DNA of 57,699 nucleotides from Phormidium sp. FACHB-1136 (lineage in GTDB: Bacteria; Cyanobacteriota; Cyanobacteriia; Phormidesmidales; Phormidesmidaceae), in assembly GCF_014697375.1 (NCBI RefSeq), contig NZ_JACJRS010000029.1, positions 1 to 57,699 on the forward strand, given 5' to 3'. Position 1 is the stretch's first letter; each line of letters starts with the position of its first letter. Below, in pieces: positions 43,801-52,664 of the stretch. The notes beneath the pieces are model-generated. The model was not told where the DNA came from. It made no database searches and saw only the letters and a list, made by a program, of their open reading frames with translations. The position numbers and the translations under genes are program-made.

Positions 43801-43971
43801 TGGGAAAAGACCGACTGCGCCGCCGATTCCGAACCATTCGCCTACGACCAAAGCCAAATCTACGCCGAAAAACGCCGCATCGAAGCCCTCGACAAAGAAC
43901 GCTAGGTCACCTTTGAAGACCTCGCGGCTCTGCCCTGGGTGGGGGAACAGTATGATTCGCTGGATCGGTAG
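43801..43971 (+). pseudogene. dnaG: Duplicated dnaG 3' end fragment
   Basis: These 171 bases match 40311-40481 of dnaG (offset 3490) with nine substitutions by my count, about 95% identity, ending at the same TAG. Six changes are synonymous. Two alter residues (Gln to Pro, Tyr to Asp). One creates a stop: CAG at 40413 is TAG at 43903. There is no start codon or upstream dnaG sequence, apart from a weak protein-level match just before (FLALW versus FLNLW). It closes the AAA-TPR segment on the right. The remainder of the gap to 44144 shows no gene. Confidence 0.92.
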
Positions 43972-44144
43972 GATGGGATAGACGTTAGGGGTTACATTAG
44001 GTAGTAGTTGACCGTTGCTTTATTACACTCTCACTCGGCTATTAAACAGTAGACTTAATCGGAGTCAATCAGAATAACGATAAGGCGGTAGGGGTGAGGT
44101 CTCCCCACTCGCTGATATTAGAGCCACACCAGCCGACTTGCGTA

Positions 44145-44951
44145 TCAAATCGGAATTTCGTCGATGGTGTCGATGGTCGGGATGGGAGACAACAGAGGAT
44201 CCGCTGGCCTTGCGGCTCGCTGGCAGCGCAGGGCAAAGGGGCAGCGGAGGCAGTGGCCTAGGGCGGTATCGACTTTAGGAAAATTCTTGGCGGCGAGAAG
44301 ATCATCTAAATAGCGAGTTAAACGGCGGAGATCGCGGGCGGTGTGGCGGTGCTTATTCAGTGAGTAGGCCAGGGTAACGGCTCCAGGACGATCCACCGCC
44401 TTGGGCTTCCCCGCCGAGGGGGGCGGCACAAACCAGTAGGTCATCGACAGTTGGGCCGGGTCGAGGTCGGTGGTTTCCACTAGCACATAGAGATAGAGGC
44501 GGGTTTGCCAGTCCTGGGTTAACTGAGATTTCTTAGGTCGCTGGCGGTAGGTTTTCCAGTCAATAATGTGACCGCTGTGGGGGGTCAGGCGTAGTAAGTC
44601 GTACACCACGGTCAACTCATAGGATCCCCAAGCTAAACTGCGGCGATGTTCGCTCTGGCGCAGGACTTCTGGCTCGGTTGGGTTGCTTTCAAGGCCAAAC
44701 CAGTCGGGGGACTGCTCCGCTAGGGCTTGGATGGCCGTGGCCAGTTCCGGATCCTGGGCTAGCAGGGGTTCCAGGGGTAGCCCCAATTCCCGCTGCTGCA
44801 TGGCCAAGTGAAAGCGGGTGCCCCACCGCTGCCGTTCCAGCATTTCTGGATCCTCAGGAGCCGCCAGTTGATCCAAATGCGTGTACTGCAACCGTCGGGG
44901 GCAGAGTTCCAACAGTTTTAGATGTCCCTGGGTCAACGTTACCAACGGCAT
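44145..44951 (-). CDS. RecB/Cas4-like PD-(D/E)XK nuclease family protein
   Basis: A 268-residue protein of the PDDEXK_1 type. The N-terminal LTQGHLKLLELCPRRLQYTHLDQL is the usual first block with a Cys. The catalytic part is LTVVYDLLRLTPHSGHIIDWKTYR, giving Asp (VYDLL), Asp (IIDWK) and Lys. The QxxxY motif is QTRLYLYVLVE. Near the C-terminus HCLRCPFALRC supplies three Cys which, with the N-terminal Cys, could hold a 4Fe-4S cluster as in RecB-like and Cas4 proteins. No cas genes are nearby, so it is probably a repair nuclease. Confidence 0.85.
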   Translation of the reverse strand: MPLVTLTQGHLKLLELCPRRLQYTHLDQLAAPEDPEMLERQRWGTRFHLAMQQRELGLPLEPLLAQDPELATAIQALAEQSPDWFGLESNPTEPEVLRQSEHRRSLAWGSYELTVVYDLLRLTPHSGHIIDWKTYRQRPKKSQLTQDWQTRLYLYVLVETTDLDPAQLSMTYWFVPPPSAGKPKAVDRPGAVTLAYSLNKHRHTARDLRRLTRYLDDLLAAKNFPKVDTALGHCLRCPFALRCQRAARPADPLLSPIPTIDTIDEIPI

Positions 44952-45138
44952 CGTGCCTATCCTCCCGCCCCGTGATGAGTTGATTTTAAGGGGGACGCTT
45001 TACGAGTAGTATGGAACAATGCCCAAAATCAAGTTGCCTTAGTGCCGGGGCTAGCCATCCTTGAGGTTGAATTCGGATCGCTAGGTGATAAGGTTTTCTG
45101 TTGTCCAATATATTTTCCAGGAGAGGCGTAGGAGTCCT

Positions 45139-45378
45139 ATGAGTGCAGAGGTTTTTGATAAGGTTCAGAAAATCGTCAGCGAGCAACTCGGTGTGGATGA
45201 GGCTGACGTGAAGCCCGAAGCCAGCTTCGCCAACGATCTGGGCGCAGATTCCCTGGATACCGTTGAGCTGGTGATGGCCCTAGAGGAGGAATTCGACATC
45301 GAGATCCCCGATGACGCCGCTGAGGGCATTGCCACCGTCCAAGATGCCGTGAACTTCATTGTCGAGAAGTCTGCCTAG
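45139..45378 (+). CDS. acpP: Acyl carrier protein
   Basis: A 79-residue acyl carrier protein. The phosphopantetheine attachment site is Ser38 in [19 protein letters not shown], and helix III is [25 protein letters not shown] and CAGGAG lie upstream of ATG 45139; the frame extension to 45085 is leader. fabF follows 146 bases downstream, the usual fatty-acid synthesis arrangement. Confidence 0.98.
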   Translation: MSAEVFDKVQKIVSEQLGVDEADVKPEASFANDLGADSLDTVELVMALEEEFDIEIPDDAAEGIATVQDAVNFIVEKSA

Positions 45379-45524
45379 GCCATTGTTCCTAGCTTCTTGA
45401 GGTTTAGCCGACTGCATCGGTAAGCAACCTCATTGATCTGTTTACTAAAACGTCATCGAATCTAGCCTCCGCTGGGCATTAATCCTGCGTGGGGCTTGGT
45501 TCTATTTTTCATCCACCTTTGGTC

Positions 45525-46778
45525 ATGGCTCATTCTGAACTCAAGCGTGTTGTTGTCACTGGCATGGATGCCATCACCCCCATCGGCAATAGTCTGGCGG
45601 ACTATTGGGAGGGGCTGAAGGCAGGGCAGAGCGGCATTGCTCGGATCACCCATTTTGATCCGTCTAACCATGCTTCCCAAATTGCCGGGGAAGTGAAGAA
45701 CTTTGACCCCACCGACTTTCTGGACAAGAAAGACGCTAAGCGGATGGATCGCTTCTCCCAGTTTGCGGTGATCGCCAGTCAACGCGCCCTTCAGCATTCG
45801 GGCCTGCAAATTACTGATCTGAATGCCGAGCAGGTGGGTACCTGCATCGGGTCAGGCATCGGTGGCCTCAAGGTGTTGGAAGACCAGCAGGAAATCTACC
45901 TCACCCGTGGGCCTAGCCGTTGTAGCCCCTTCATGATTCCGATGATGATCGCCAACATGGCCGCTGGGCTAACGGCAATCCACACCGGAGCCAAGGGGCC
46001 AAGCACCTGTACCGTAACGGCCTGTGCGGCGGGGTCTAACGCCATTGGCGATGCTTTTCGGCTGATTCAAACGGGCTACGTACAGGCGATGATCTGCGGC
46101 GGGACGGAAGCGGCGGTGACGCCTTTGGGCGTAGCTGGATTTGCGTCCGCCCGTGCCCTATCGACCCGCAACGATGAGCCGACTCGTGCTAGCCGTCCCT
46201 TTGATAAAGACCGTGACGGCTTTGTGATCGGCGAAGGCTGCGGCATTTTGATCCTCGAAGAACTCGAACACGCCCTTAGCCGAGGAGCCACTATCTACGC
46301 CGAAATGGTGGGCTACGGCATGACCTGCGACGCCTACCACATGACTGCCCCCGTCCCCGGTGGGGAAGGCGCGGCCCGCTGTATTCGCATGGCCCTCAAG
46401 GATGCGGGACTGACGCCGGATCAAATTAGCTACATCAACGCCCACGGCACCAGCACCGGAGCCAACGACCCCACCGAAACCCAGGCGATCAAAACCGCCT
46501 TGGGGGAAGCGGCCTATAAAGTGGCGGTGAGTTCCACCAAATCGATGACCGGGCACTTGCTGGGTGGATCTGGTGGCATCGAGGCGGTCGCGACCTGTCT
46601 GGCCATGGCGAACGATGTAGCTCCTCCCACGGCGAATTTGGATAACCCGGATCCCGACTGCGATTTGGACTACGTGCCCAACCAAAGTCGGCCCATGCCC
46701 ATTGAGGTGGCGCTGTCCAACTCCTTTGGATTTGGGGGCCACAATGTTACCCTAGCTTTCCGGAAGTACCGTAGCTAG
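45525..46778 (+). CDS. fabF: 3-oxoacyl-[acyl-carrier-protein] synthase II
   Basis: A condensing enzyme that elongates acyl-ACP with malonyl-ACP. It has 417 residues from ATG 45525 (AHSELKRVVVTGMDAITPIG). The active-site Cys167 is in TVTACAAGSNAIGDA, and the two His are in YINAHGTSTGANDPTE and STKSMTGHLLGGSG, with the C-terminal LSNSFGFGGHNVTLAF glycine loop. It is followed by transketolase, as in Synechocystis (sll1069-sll1070). Confidence 0.97.
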   Translation: MAHSELKRVVVTGMDAITPIGNSLADYWEGLKAGQSGIARITHFDPSNHASQIAGEVKNFDPTDFLDKKDAKRMDRFSQFAVIASQRALQHSGLQITDLNAEQVGTCIGSGIGGLKVLEDQQEIYLTRGPSRCSPFMIPMMIANMAAGLTAIHTGAKGPSTCTVTACAAGSNAIGDAFRLIQTGYVQAMICGGTEAAVTPLGVAGFASARALSTRNDEPTRASRPFDKDRDGFVIGEGCGILILEELEHALSRGATIYAEMVGYGMTCDAYHMTAPVPGGEGAARCIRMALKDAGLTPDQISYINAHGTSTGANDPTETQAIKTALGEAAYKVAVSSTKSMTGHLLGGSGGIEAVATCLAMANDVAPPTANLDNPDPDCDLDYVPNQSRPMPIEVALSNSFGFGGHNVTLAFRKYRS

Positions 46779-46860
46779 AGTTACAAAAGCATAGGTATAA
46801 TGACCTAAAGATTTGGCGTTAGGAGCCGTCTTGGGTCGGTTCTACCTCGTGAAGGTGTTG

Positions 46861-46904
46861 ACAATTGCCCGGTTGAACGGTCTGCTGAAGGCGAGGGCAA
46901 TTGT
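46861..46904. promoter_or_regulatory. Inverted repeat in the fabF-tkt gap
   Basis: ACAATTGCCC at 46861-46870 is matched exactly by GGGCAATTGT at 46895-46904, with a 24-base spacer. It lies 140 bases before the transketolase start and 80 after fabF. It could be a terminator stem without T-run or an operator. No clear ribosome binding site precedes tkt. Confidence 0.45.
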
Positions 46905-47044
46905 GGATGGCCTTGGGTAGTCAAGGTGTGTTGTCGTGTTTGTCGGTTTTGGTTTCGTTTTTCTGTCGTCGATTCTCTGATTCCGAGATTTTCTGGTTCC
47001 TCGTCCGCTGCTCCGAATAAACCCGTCGTTAAGCTGTTGAAACT

Positions 47045-49051
47045 ATGGCTGTTGCAACCCAATCCCTAGAAGAACTCTGTATTAATTCCATTCGCTTTTT
47101 GGCGATTGACGCCGTGGAAAAGGCCAAGTCGGGCCACCCCGGTCTGCCTATGGGTGCGGCTCCCATGGCCTACGTGCTGTGGGACAAGTTCATGCGGTTC
47201 AACCCCAAGAACCCCCAGTGGTTTAACCGGGATCGCTTCGTGCTATCAGCGGGTCACGGCTGTATGTTGCAATACGCCCTGCTCTACCTGACGGGCTACG
47301 ACAGCGTCACCCTGGACGACATCAAGCAGTTCCGCCAGTGGGGCGCACGCACCCCCGGCCACCCCGAAAACTTTGAAACCCCTGGTGTGGAAGTCACCAC
47401 TGGCCCCCTCGGTCAGGGGATTGCCAATGCCGTCGGTCTGGCCATGGCCGAAGCGCACCTGGCCGCCAAGTTCAACAAGCCCGACACCACCCTGGTAGAC
47501 CACTACACCTACGTCATCCTGGGCGACGGCTGCAACATGGAAGGTGTTTCTGGGGAAGCCTGCTCCCTGGCGGGTCACCTGGGTCTGGGCAAACTGATTG
47601 CCCTCTACGACGACAACCATATTTCCATCGATGGTTCCACCGACATCGCCTTCACCGAAGACGTGGCCAAGCGCTTTGAAGCCTACGGTTGGCACGTTCA
47701 GCACGTGGAAAACGGCAACACCGACCTAGAGGCCATCGCCAAGGCCATCGAAGCCGCTAAGGCTGTGACCGATCGCCCATCGATGATCAAGGTCACCACT
47801 ACCATCGGCTACGGTTCCCCCAACAAGCAAGACACCGCTGGTGTCCACGGTGCCGCTCTGGGGGCCGACGAAATCAAGCTCACCCGCGAAAATCTGGGCT
47901 GGAGCTACGGCGATTTTGAAATTCCCGAAGATGCCCTCAGCCACATGCGTAAGGCCGTGGAGCGCGGTGCCAGCCTGCAAGCCGAATGGGAAGCGACCCT
48001 CGCCACCTACCGCACCAAGTACGCCACCGAAGCCGCCGAATTTGAGCGGATGCTCTCCGGCAAGCTGCCCGAAGGCTGGGCCAATAGCCTGCCTACCTAC
48101 ACCCCGGAAGACAAGGCCCTGGCCACCCGGAAGAACTCCGAGATGACCTTGAACGCTTTGGCTCCGGCCCTGCCTGAGCTGATCGGTGGCTCCGCCGACC
48201 TCACCCACTCCAACCTGACGGAGATGAAGGTTTCCGGCAACTTCCAAAAGGGCGCTTACGAAAATCGCAACCTACGCTTCGGCGTGCGGGAGCACGGCAT
48301 GGGTGCGATCTGCAACGGCATCGCCCTGCACAACTCTGGCCTGATCCCCTACTGCGCCACCTTCCTGGTGTTTGCCGACTACATGCGGGCGGCGATTCGC
48401 CTTTCCGCCCTGTCCCAGGCTGGCGTCATCTACGTGATGACCCACGATTCCATTGGTCTGGGCGAAGACGGCCCCACCCACCAACCCGTGGAAACCATCG
48501 CCTCTCTGCGGGCCATCCCCAACCTGCTGGTGATTCGCCCCGCCGACGGCACCGAAACCTCCGGAGCTTACAAGGTGGCCGTAGAGCATCGCAAGACCCC
48601 CACGCTGATGGCCTTCAGCCGTCAAAACCTCCCCAACCTGCCCGGTGCCTCCATCGAGGGCGTGGCCAAGGGGGCCTACGTGGTGGATGACTGCGACGGC
48701 ACCCCCGACCTGATCCTGATCGGCACCGGAAGCGAAGTGAGCCTCTGTGTGGATGCCGCCAAGGAACTACGGGCCGCTGGTACCCAGGTGCGCGTGGTCT
48801 CCATGCCCTGCTGGGAACTGTTCGACGCCCAAGATGCCGCCTACCAAGAATCTGTGCTGCCCAAGGCCGTTACCAAGCGCCTTGCCGTAGAAGCCGGAAT
48901 CACCATGGGCTGGTGCCGCTACGTGGGTGCCGAAGGTGATGTGATTGGCGTGGATCGCTTTGGGGCTTCCGCCCCCGGTGGCCTGGTGATGGAGAAGTTT
49001 GGCTTCACCGTGGAAAACGTGGTCAACAAGGCCAAAGCTTTGCTGGGCTAA
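47045..49051 (+). CDS. tkt: Transketolase
   Basis: A thiamine-diphosphate enzyme of the Calvin-Benson cycle and pentose phosphate pathway, moving two-carbon units between sugar phosphates. It has 668 residues. Key segments: [60 protein letters not shown], the ThDP/metal motif [18 protein letters not shown] with N, and [21 protein letters not shown] (catalytic Glu). [18 protein letters not shown] and the C-terminal TGSEVSL domain complete it. It lies downstream of fabF. Confidence 0.98.
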   Translation: MAVATQSLEELCINSIRFLAIDAVEKAKSGHPGLPMGAAPMAYVLWDKFMRFNPKNPQWFNRDRFVLSAGHGCMLQYALLYLTGYDSVTLDDIKQFRQWGARTPGHPENFETPGVEVTTGPLGQGIANAVGLAMAEAHLAAKFNKPDTTLVDHYTYVILGDGCNMEGVSGEACSLAGHLGLGKLIALYDDNHISIDGSTDIAFTEDVAKRFEAYGWHVQHVENGNTDLEAIAKAIEAAKAVTDRPSMIKVTTTIGYGSPNKQDTAGVHGAALGADEIKLTRENLGWSYGDFEIPEDALSHMRKAVERGASLQAEWEATLATYRTKYATEAAEFERMLSGKLPEGWANSLPTYTPEDKALATRKNSEMTLNALAPALPELIGGSADLTHSNLTEMKVSGNFQKGAYENRNLRFGVREHGMGAICNGIALHNSGLIPYCATFLVFADYMRAAIRLSALSQAGVIYVMTHDSIGLGEDGPTHQPVETIASLRAIPNLLVIRPADGTETSGAYKVAVEHRKTPTLMAFSRQNLPNLPGASIEGVAKGAYVVDDCDGTPDLILIGTGSEVSLCVDAAKELRAAGTQVRVVSMPCWELFDAQDAAYQESVLPKAVTKRLAVEAGITMGWCRYVGAEGDVIGVDRFGASAPGGLVMEKFGFTVENVVNKAKALLG

Positions 49052-49347
49052 AGCCAGACGTAGCTAATCCAACCTAGTCCGCAACGTCTAGTTAGAACGT
49101 CTAGTTAGAGAGAAACAGTCCTTTCATCCATGGGAGGACTGTTTTTTGGGTCTTGTTTCACCTAGTCGAGATCTTGGCTCGGAGTCCCATCATCTATCGC
49201 GCTCAGCCGTAGAAAGACTTGGGTACGTGCGCCCTAAATTCGCTAGTCGCGCTTTTTTGTTCACCCACAGGGTATCTGCCGCAAACCCCGTCCTTGGGCT
49301 TCTGTGCTACCATCGGGCTAATCTTTTACCTACCCCAACAGACGCGG

Positions 49348-49851
49348 ATGAGTAAGGTTTTGGTACTCAACGCCTCCTACGAGCCACTTAATATCACGAG
49401 CTGGCGACGCGCTGCGGTACTGCTAATTAAAGACAAGGCCGAACAGCTAGAACACAACGGCAAGTATATCTATGCTGGGTTTCCGCTGCCCACGGTGATT
49501 CGCCTGCGCCACTATGTGCGGGTGCCCTACAAAGACATCCCCCTCACCCGTCGCAACCTGCTTCAGCGGGATAATCATACCTGCCAATACTGCGGCTATA
49601 GCGGCGGCGAAGGGCTGACATTAGACCACGTCATCCCTCGGTCTCGCGGCGGCGGCGAAACCTGGGAAAATATGGTGACCGCCTGCGTGCGCTGCAACGT
49701 GAAAAAGGGCAACCGCACCCCCAGGGAGGCCGAAATGCCCCTCTTTAGCCAACCCCGCAAACCCCATAGCAGTCTCTATTTTGAAGTTACCCGCCAAATC
49801 CACAGCGGCGTGCACCAAGAATGGAGAAAATATGTCATTGGCCTGTCTTAG
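49348..49851 (+). CDS. HNH endonuclease family protein
   Basis: A 167-residue protein from ATG 49348 (SKVLVLNASYEPLNITSWRRA). The C-terminal HNH domain has CQYCG, LTLDHVIPRSRGGGETWENMVTACVRCNVKKGNRTP, with His in LDHV, Asn in WENM and the zinc Cys pairs CxxC. This is the compact, single-domain type kept in nearly all cyanobacteria, with a conserved N-terminal LNASYEPL; its cellular task is not established. It is followed nine bases later by pgeF and probably co-transcribed. Confidence 0.92.
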   Translation: MSKVLVLNASYEPLNITSWRRAAVLLIKDKAEQLEHNGKYIYAGFPLPTVIRLRHYVRVPYKDIPLTRRNLLQRDNHTCQYCGYSGGEGLTLDHVIPRSRGGGETWENMVTACVRCNVKKGNRTPREAEMPLFSQPRKPHSSLYFEVTRQIHSGVHQEWRKYVIGLS

Positions 49852-49860
49852 CGTTCTCCC

Positions 49861-50655
49861 ATGCACTCTTCCCCCTGGCAATGGATTTCTCAGGATGGCC
49901 AAGCTTTCCTGACCTGTGAGTTACTCAACCCTTGGCCCCACGGCTTTTTTACTCGCCACTTTTGGCCCCAGACCCCCGAAGATCTGACTCCCGTTCTCCA
50001 TCCCCAGGCGGCGGTGCAACGGGTGAAGCAGGTGCATGGCAATCGAGTGCTGACCCCCACCGTGATGGCCCAGATTCCACCGGAGGCCCAACACCACGAA
50101 GCCGATGCCCTGATGAGCGATGCCCCCCACCAGGCACTCTGGGTCTGCTCAGCCGATTGCAACCCGGTGCTGATTGGCGACTGCGCCACGGGCCACACGG
50201 CGGCGATCCATGCGGGATGGCGCGGCACAGCGCTCGAAATTGTGCTCCACACGGTCGCCAAGATGCAGGCCCAAGGTAGCCAGCTCAAGGATCTGCGCGT
50301 TGCCATTGGCCCCGCCATAGACGGATCGGTGTACCAGGTTGCCACCACCGTTGCGGCTGAAGTGGGCCGAACCATTGCCCCAGAGACCCACCATACCAAG
50401 GACGATACCACCCTCGTCGATCACCTAGAAACCCTAGACCACTCCCCCATCCTCCCCGACCCTGAACCGGGTAAGGCGCGGTTAGATGTACGCCAGGTAA
50501 ATGTGTGGCAACTCATGCGATTCGGCCTCAGCCGCGATCAGATCTCCGTCGCCCCCCACTGCACCTTCCAAGAACCGGATCAGTTCTTTTCCTACCGCCG
50601 CACTGGGAAAAAGCAGGTGCAATGGTCGGGGATTGTCAGTCGCCCCGCCGCCTAA
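49861..50655 (+). CDS. pgeF: Peptidoglycan editing factor / purine nucleoside phosphorylase (YfiH, Cu-oxidase_4)
   Basis: A 264-residue protein of the PgeF (YfiH/LACC1) family. The metal-site motifs are VKQVHGNRV (His), CSADCNPVLIGD (Cys) and AAIHAGWRGTALEIV (His), followed by VAIGPAI and a C-terminal HCTFQEPDQFFSYRR. Members cleave adenosine and other purine nucleosides and prevent wrong peptidoglycan precursors. It follows the HNH gene by nine bases. It is the last core gene before the accessory island. Confidence 0.9.
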   Translation: MHSSPWQWISQDGQAFLTCELLNPWPHGFFTRHFWPQTPEDLTPVLHPQAAVQRVKQVHGNRVLTPTVMAQIPPEAQHHEADALMSDAPHQALWVCSADCNPVLIGDCATGHTAAIHAGWRGTALEIVLHTVAKMQAQGSQLKDLRVAIGPAIDGSVYQVATTVAAEVGRTIAPETHHTKDDTTLVDHLETLDHSPILPDPEPGKARLDVRQVNVWQLMRFGLSRDQISVAPHCTFQEPDQFFSYRRTGKKQVQWSGIVSRPAA

Positions 50656-50828
50656 CGTCAATCGGAAGCCAAGCTAGGAAAGAGCAGCCGATGGTTCACT
50701 ACCAATCTGAACGATGCAAGCCCCCGCTACCGATCAGCGCATTGTTCAATCTGGCATTACTTGGCCCCAGTTTCGGCTCCTTCGGTCGGGCTTTGGAAAC
50801 CGACGCAACCTGGTAAAGATTCAGGGGG

Positions 50829-51074
50829 CTACGCCGCCAAAGGGGTTTCATCCTCAGCCGAGGGTTGAGGCCGCAGGTCAGGGTGCTCGTGCCCAAAGCG
50901 TTCGGCCTGAATGGTCTGGGTCAAGAAGTCCAACCCATCGCGCTGTTGGGCCTGCAAGGAGGTGACTACCGTCAACATACGGGCGACAAACTCACTGCCC
51001 GCCTGGGATTGAGCGCCAAAACTGGTGCGCCGCCAAATCACGGCGGGACGCAAGGCGCGTTCTGCCGAATTTTT
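50829..51074 (-). pseudogene. C-terminal fragment of an IS66-type transposase
   Basis: Read on the minus strand this frame gives SAERALRPAVIWRRTSFGAQ then SQAGSEFVARMLTVVTSLQAQ and ends with PSAEDETPLAA and a stop. The block AxRxLRPAVIWRRxSFGxxSxxGSxFVxRMLTVVxSxxxQ is the characteristic C-terminus of IS66-family transposases. The remaining 80% of the protein is absent; the sequence upstream (above about 51075) belongs to an S1-domain gene in another frame. It is a relic whose insertion or deletion truncated the neighbour. Confidence 0.75.
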
Positions 51075-51343
51075 AGGGGAACAAGTGCTTTGTGTAGAAT
51101 ACTGGGTTTTGCACTGAGGTAAATTTCGTGGCAGTTGCTATCGTTATAGCCAACGACAACGGCACCTACAGTTGTACCAATTTCTGGATACATCGATCCA
51201 CTCATTTCTCCCTCATCTAAGAAATCAGGAATTTTAATTAATCCTTTGACTGGAGATTCGTCTATCTTGAGAGAAACTCCAAAGGGTATATGAAATTCAA
51301 CTTTACCTTGTACAAACTGACCGAGTTTATATTGAGACTTCAT
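51038..51343 (-). CDS. S1-like RNA-binding domain protein, C-terminus replaced by IS sequence
   Basis: The frame from ATG 51343 gives 101 residues. Residues about 1-80 have an S1/OB-fold pattern: KLGQFVQGKVEFHIPFGVSLKI, VKGLIKIPDFLDEGEMSGSMYP and GTTVGAVVVGYNDSNCHEIYLSAKP. This is similar to small cyanobacterial S1-domain proteins. After KPSILHKA the remaining residues (LVPLKIRQNAPCVPP) are antisense-frame IS66 transposase sequence, so the native end is lost near 51075. The native part covers the full S1 fold, so the shortened product could still work. It is AT-richer than the core genes. Confidence 0.6.
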   Translation of the reverse strand: MKSQYKLGQFVQGKVEFHIPFGVSLKIDESPVKGLIKIPDFLDEGEMSGSMYPEIGTTVGAVVVGYNDSNCHEIYLSAKPSILHKALVPLKIRQNAPCVPP

Positions 51344-51413
51344 TTGTTCCCAGTTTGTAGTGCCCGTATAATTTAAGTCAAGTGAGTGGTTAGAAATATT
51401 GAAAGTTTTTCAG

Positions 51414-51662
51414 TCAAAGTAATTCTCGGTTCTCGATGGTTGCTAGCAACCTTTCTTGAACTTCTTTGGACAATTCCACAATCACAAATCGTTTTTGTGG
51501 ATAAAGATAGTCTTCACCAGATTCGTCAATGACTCGTAGGCATTCGACTTCTGCGGCTTTTGTATCTGGCAAGACTCGATAAATCTTCCATGCTTCCAGA
51601 TCGCTATCTTTTTCAGCGGCGATACAGATGGCGAATTTGATGTTTGAATCTACGGTATACAT
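51414..51662 (-). CDS. Small cyanobacterial protein of unknown function
   Basis: An 82-residue protein. The segment AWKIYRVLPDTKAAEVECLRVIDESGEDYLYPQKRFVIVELSKEVQERL matches a widespread orphan family I remember from cyanobacteria by the motif RVIDESGEDYLYPxxxFVxxELP. Members often lie next to toxin-antitoxin genes or small DUF genes. The ATG at 51662 lies five bases after the stop of the preceding remnant (51668). Function unknown. Confidence 0.65.
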   Translation of the reverse strand: MYTVDSNIKFAICIAAEKDSDLEAWKIYRVLPDTKAAEVECLRVIDESGEDYLYPQKRFVIVELSKEVQERLLATIENRELL

Positions 51663-51667
51663 CAGTT

Positions 51668-51788
51668 TTAGTCCAGGATACGCTTAACCTTCATGTTGTG
51701 CCGACCTACCCCGTGGGCTTCATTCCAGTGCAGTTCGGCTTGGTGAACATCTCCATATAGCAGTGTGGAGGTTTCAAATTTCAACGGA
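51668..51788 (-). pseudogene. C-terminal remnant of a small cyanobacterial gene, fused behind mazF
   Basis: Directly after the MazF stop, in another frame, the minus strand reads STLLYGDVHQAELHWNEAHG then VGRHNMKVKRILD and a stop. The text YGDxHxAExHWxEAHGIG...KIKRxLD is a conserved C-terminus of a small cyanobacterial protein family often encoded just before the gene at 51414. There is no usable start codon in the remnant (only TTG), so its N-terminal part appears to have been lost, probably by deletion that joined it to mazF. Confidence 0.5.
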
Positions 51789-52130
51789 TTATTGATTATC
51801 CATTGGAGCCAAGGCAACTTTAAGACAGGCTGTAATGCCTTGCCAGTCTTGTTCCGACACATGACCAACCACAACCAGGTTATCGGAGCGGGGTAATGTC
51901 ACGATAAAACTACGGAAAACGGATGACACCCTTAATCCTGCGGATTCCCAATCTTGGAGGATATAGTCTGTGGTGCCTAGCCTTTTAGTTTGAGAGGTGA
52001 TGAGGCCAATGATGATATCTGGACGAATGGCGTGATACTCGTTGGAAGATAATACAACGGCTGGGCGGCGTTTAATGCCTGTTACGCCAGGAAAGTCAAC
52101 GATTACTATATCACCTGGGTTAAAGCTCAC
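51789..52130 (-). CDS. MazF/PemK-family toxin (endoribonuclease)
   Basis: A 113-residue toxin of the PemK/MazF family. It has the N-terminal PGDIVIVDFPGVTGIKRRPAVVLSS (the conserved Arg-Pro-Ala-Val-Val block), then IGLITSQ, SVFRSFIVTLPRSD (basic catalytic region with Ser and Arg) and the C-terminal helix. MazF cleaves single-stranded RNA at short motifs and arrests growth. Its ATG overlaps the end of the antitoxin gene by four bases. Like the rest of this region it is AT-richer than the core genome. Confidence 0.88.
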   Translation of the reverse strand: MSFNPGDIVIVDFPGVTGIKRRPAVVLSSNEYHAIRPDIIIGLITSQTKRLGTTDYILQDWESAGLRVSSVFRSFIVTLPRSDNLVVVGHVSEQDWQGITACLKVALAPMDNQ

Positions 52131-52348
52131 TCGGCTATCTCCTCATCGTCGGGAAATGTAGTCATGGCATATTGCAAGGAAAATGTGGCGAGATCAAGCT
52201 GATCTTGTTCTGTCCAGGTATCGCTGTCGTCTACACCGACGGTTCCTTGAACTAGGTTATTTAGGATTAGCGTGGCTAGTTGTAATTGCTCTTTAGAGGA
52301 TAATGTTGATAGAATATGGGTATAAATTTTCTGGATTTCAGTTGGCAT
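52127..52348 (-). CDS. Antitoxin partner of the MazF-like toxin
   Basis: A 73-residue protein: PTEIQKIYTHILSTLSSKEQLQLATLILNNLV, then an acidic end TFPDDEEIAE. It has no AbrB/MazE swapped-hairpin motif that I can see; the N-terminal helix pair resembles small cyanobacterial antitoxin-like proteins of unknown fold. The call rests on its position: it precedes the toxin and overlaps it by four bases (ATGA), and the acidic tail could block the basic toxin groove. AGAGGTGAG is a strong ribosome binding site. Confidence 0.7.
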   Translation of the reverse strand: MPTEIQKIYTHILSTLSSKEQLQLATLILNNLVQGTVGVDDSDTWTEQDQLDLATFSLQYAMTTFPDDEEIAE

Positions 52349-52598
52349 AGCTCACCTCTTTCTGTGTATATACTTCTAGCAGTAAACAAGATATCCTCAA
52401 ATAGAAATCTTGGGATGTTTAGAAATTAGGTATTGCCAGTAGTTGGTGAGATTCTAGTAACAAACATCAGCAGCATGAGGTTTCACATCTCGCTGATTCT
52501 TCGTTTATTGGTAGCTCTAGCGACTCAAGCGGTGGACTCTTGAACTGAAAACGATAGCACGCAATTAAGGGTGTCTGTCCAAAAATACAGAAAAGTAT

Positions 52599-52629
52599 TA
52601 TAATTCTAATCCTATCTCATATCAGATAG
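52599..52629 (+). promoter_or_regulatory. Promoter and palindromic operator of the restriction-modification genes
   Basis: A perfect -10 box TATAAT is at 52599-52604, with a weak -35 (TGTCCA) 17 bases upstream. Just downstream CTATCTcatatcAGATAG (52612-52629) is an 18-bp region with perfect 6-bp arms at the expected transcription start. Such a placement suits repression. The rest of the 316-base gap from 52349 shows no gene. Confidence 0.5.
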
Positions 52630-52664
52630 TGTGTGTAGCTTATGTTGATACAGAAGTAAGTCTA

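Noticed and set aside
44145..44951. Cas4 call for the PD-(D/E)XK nuclease
   Set aside because: Cysteines and motifs fit, but there are no cas genes or repeats nearby; a general RecB-like nuclease is safer.
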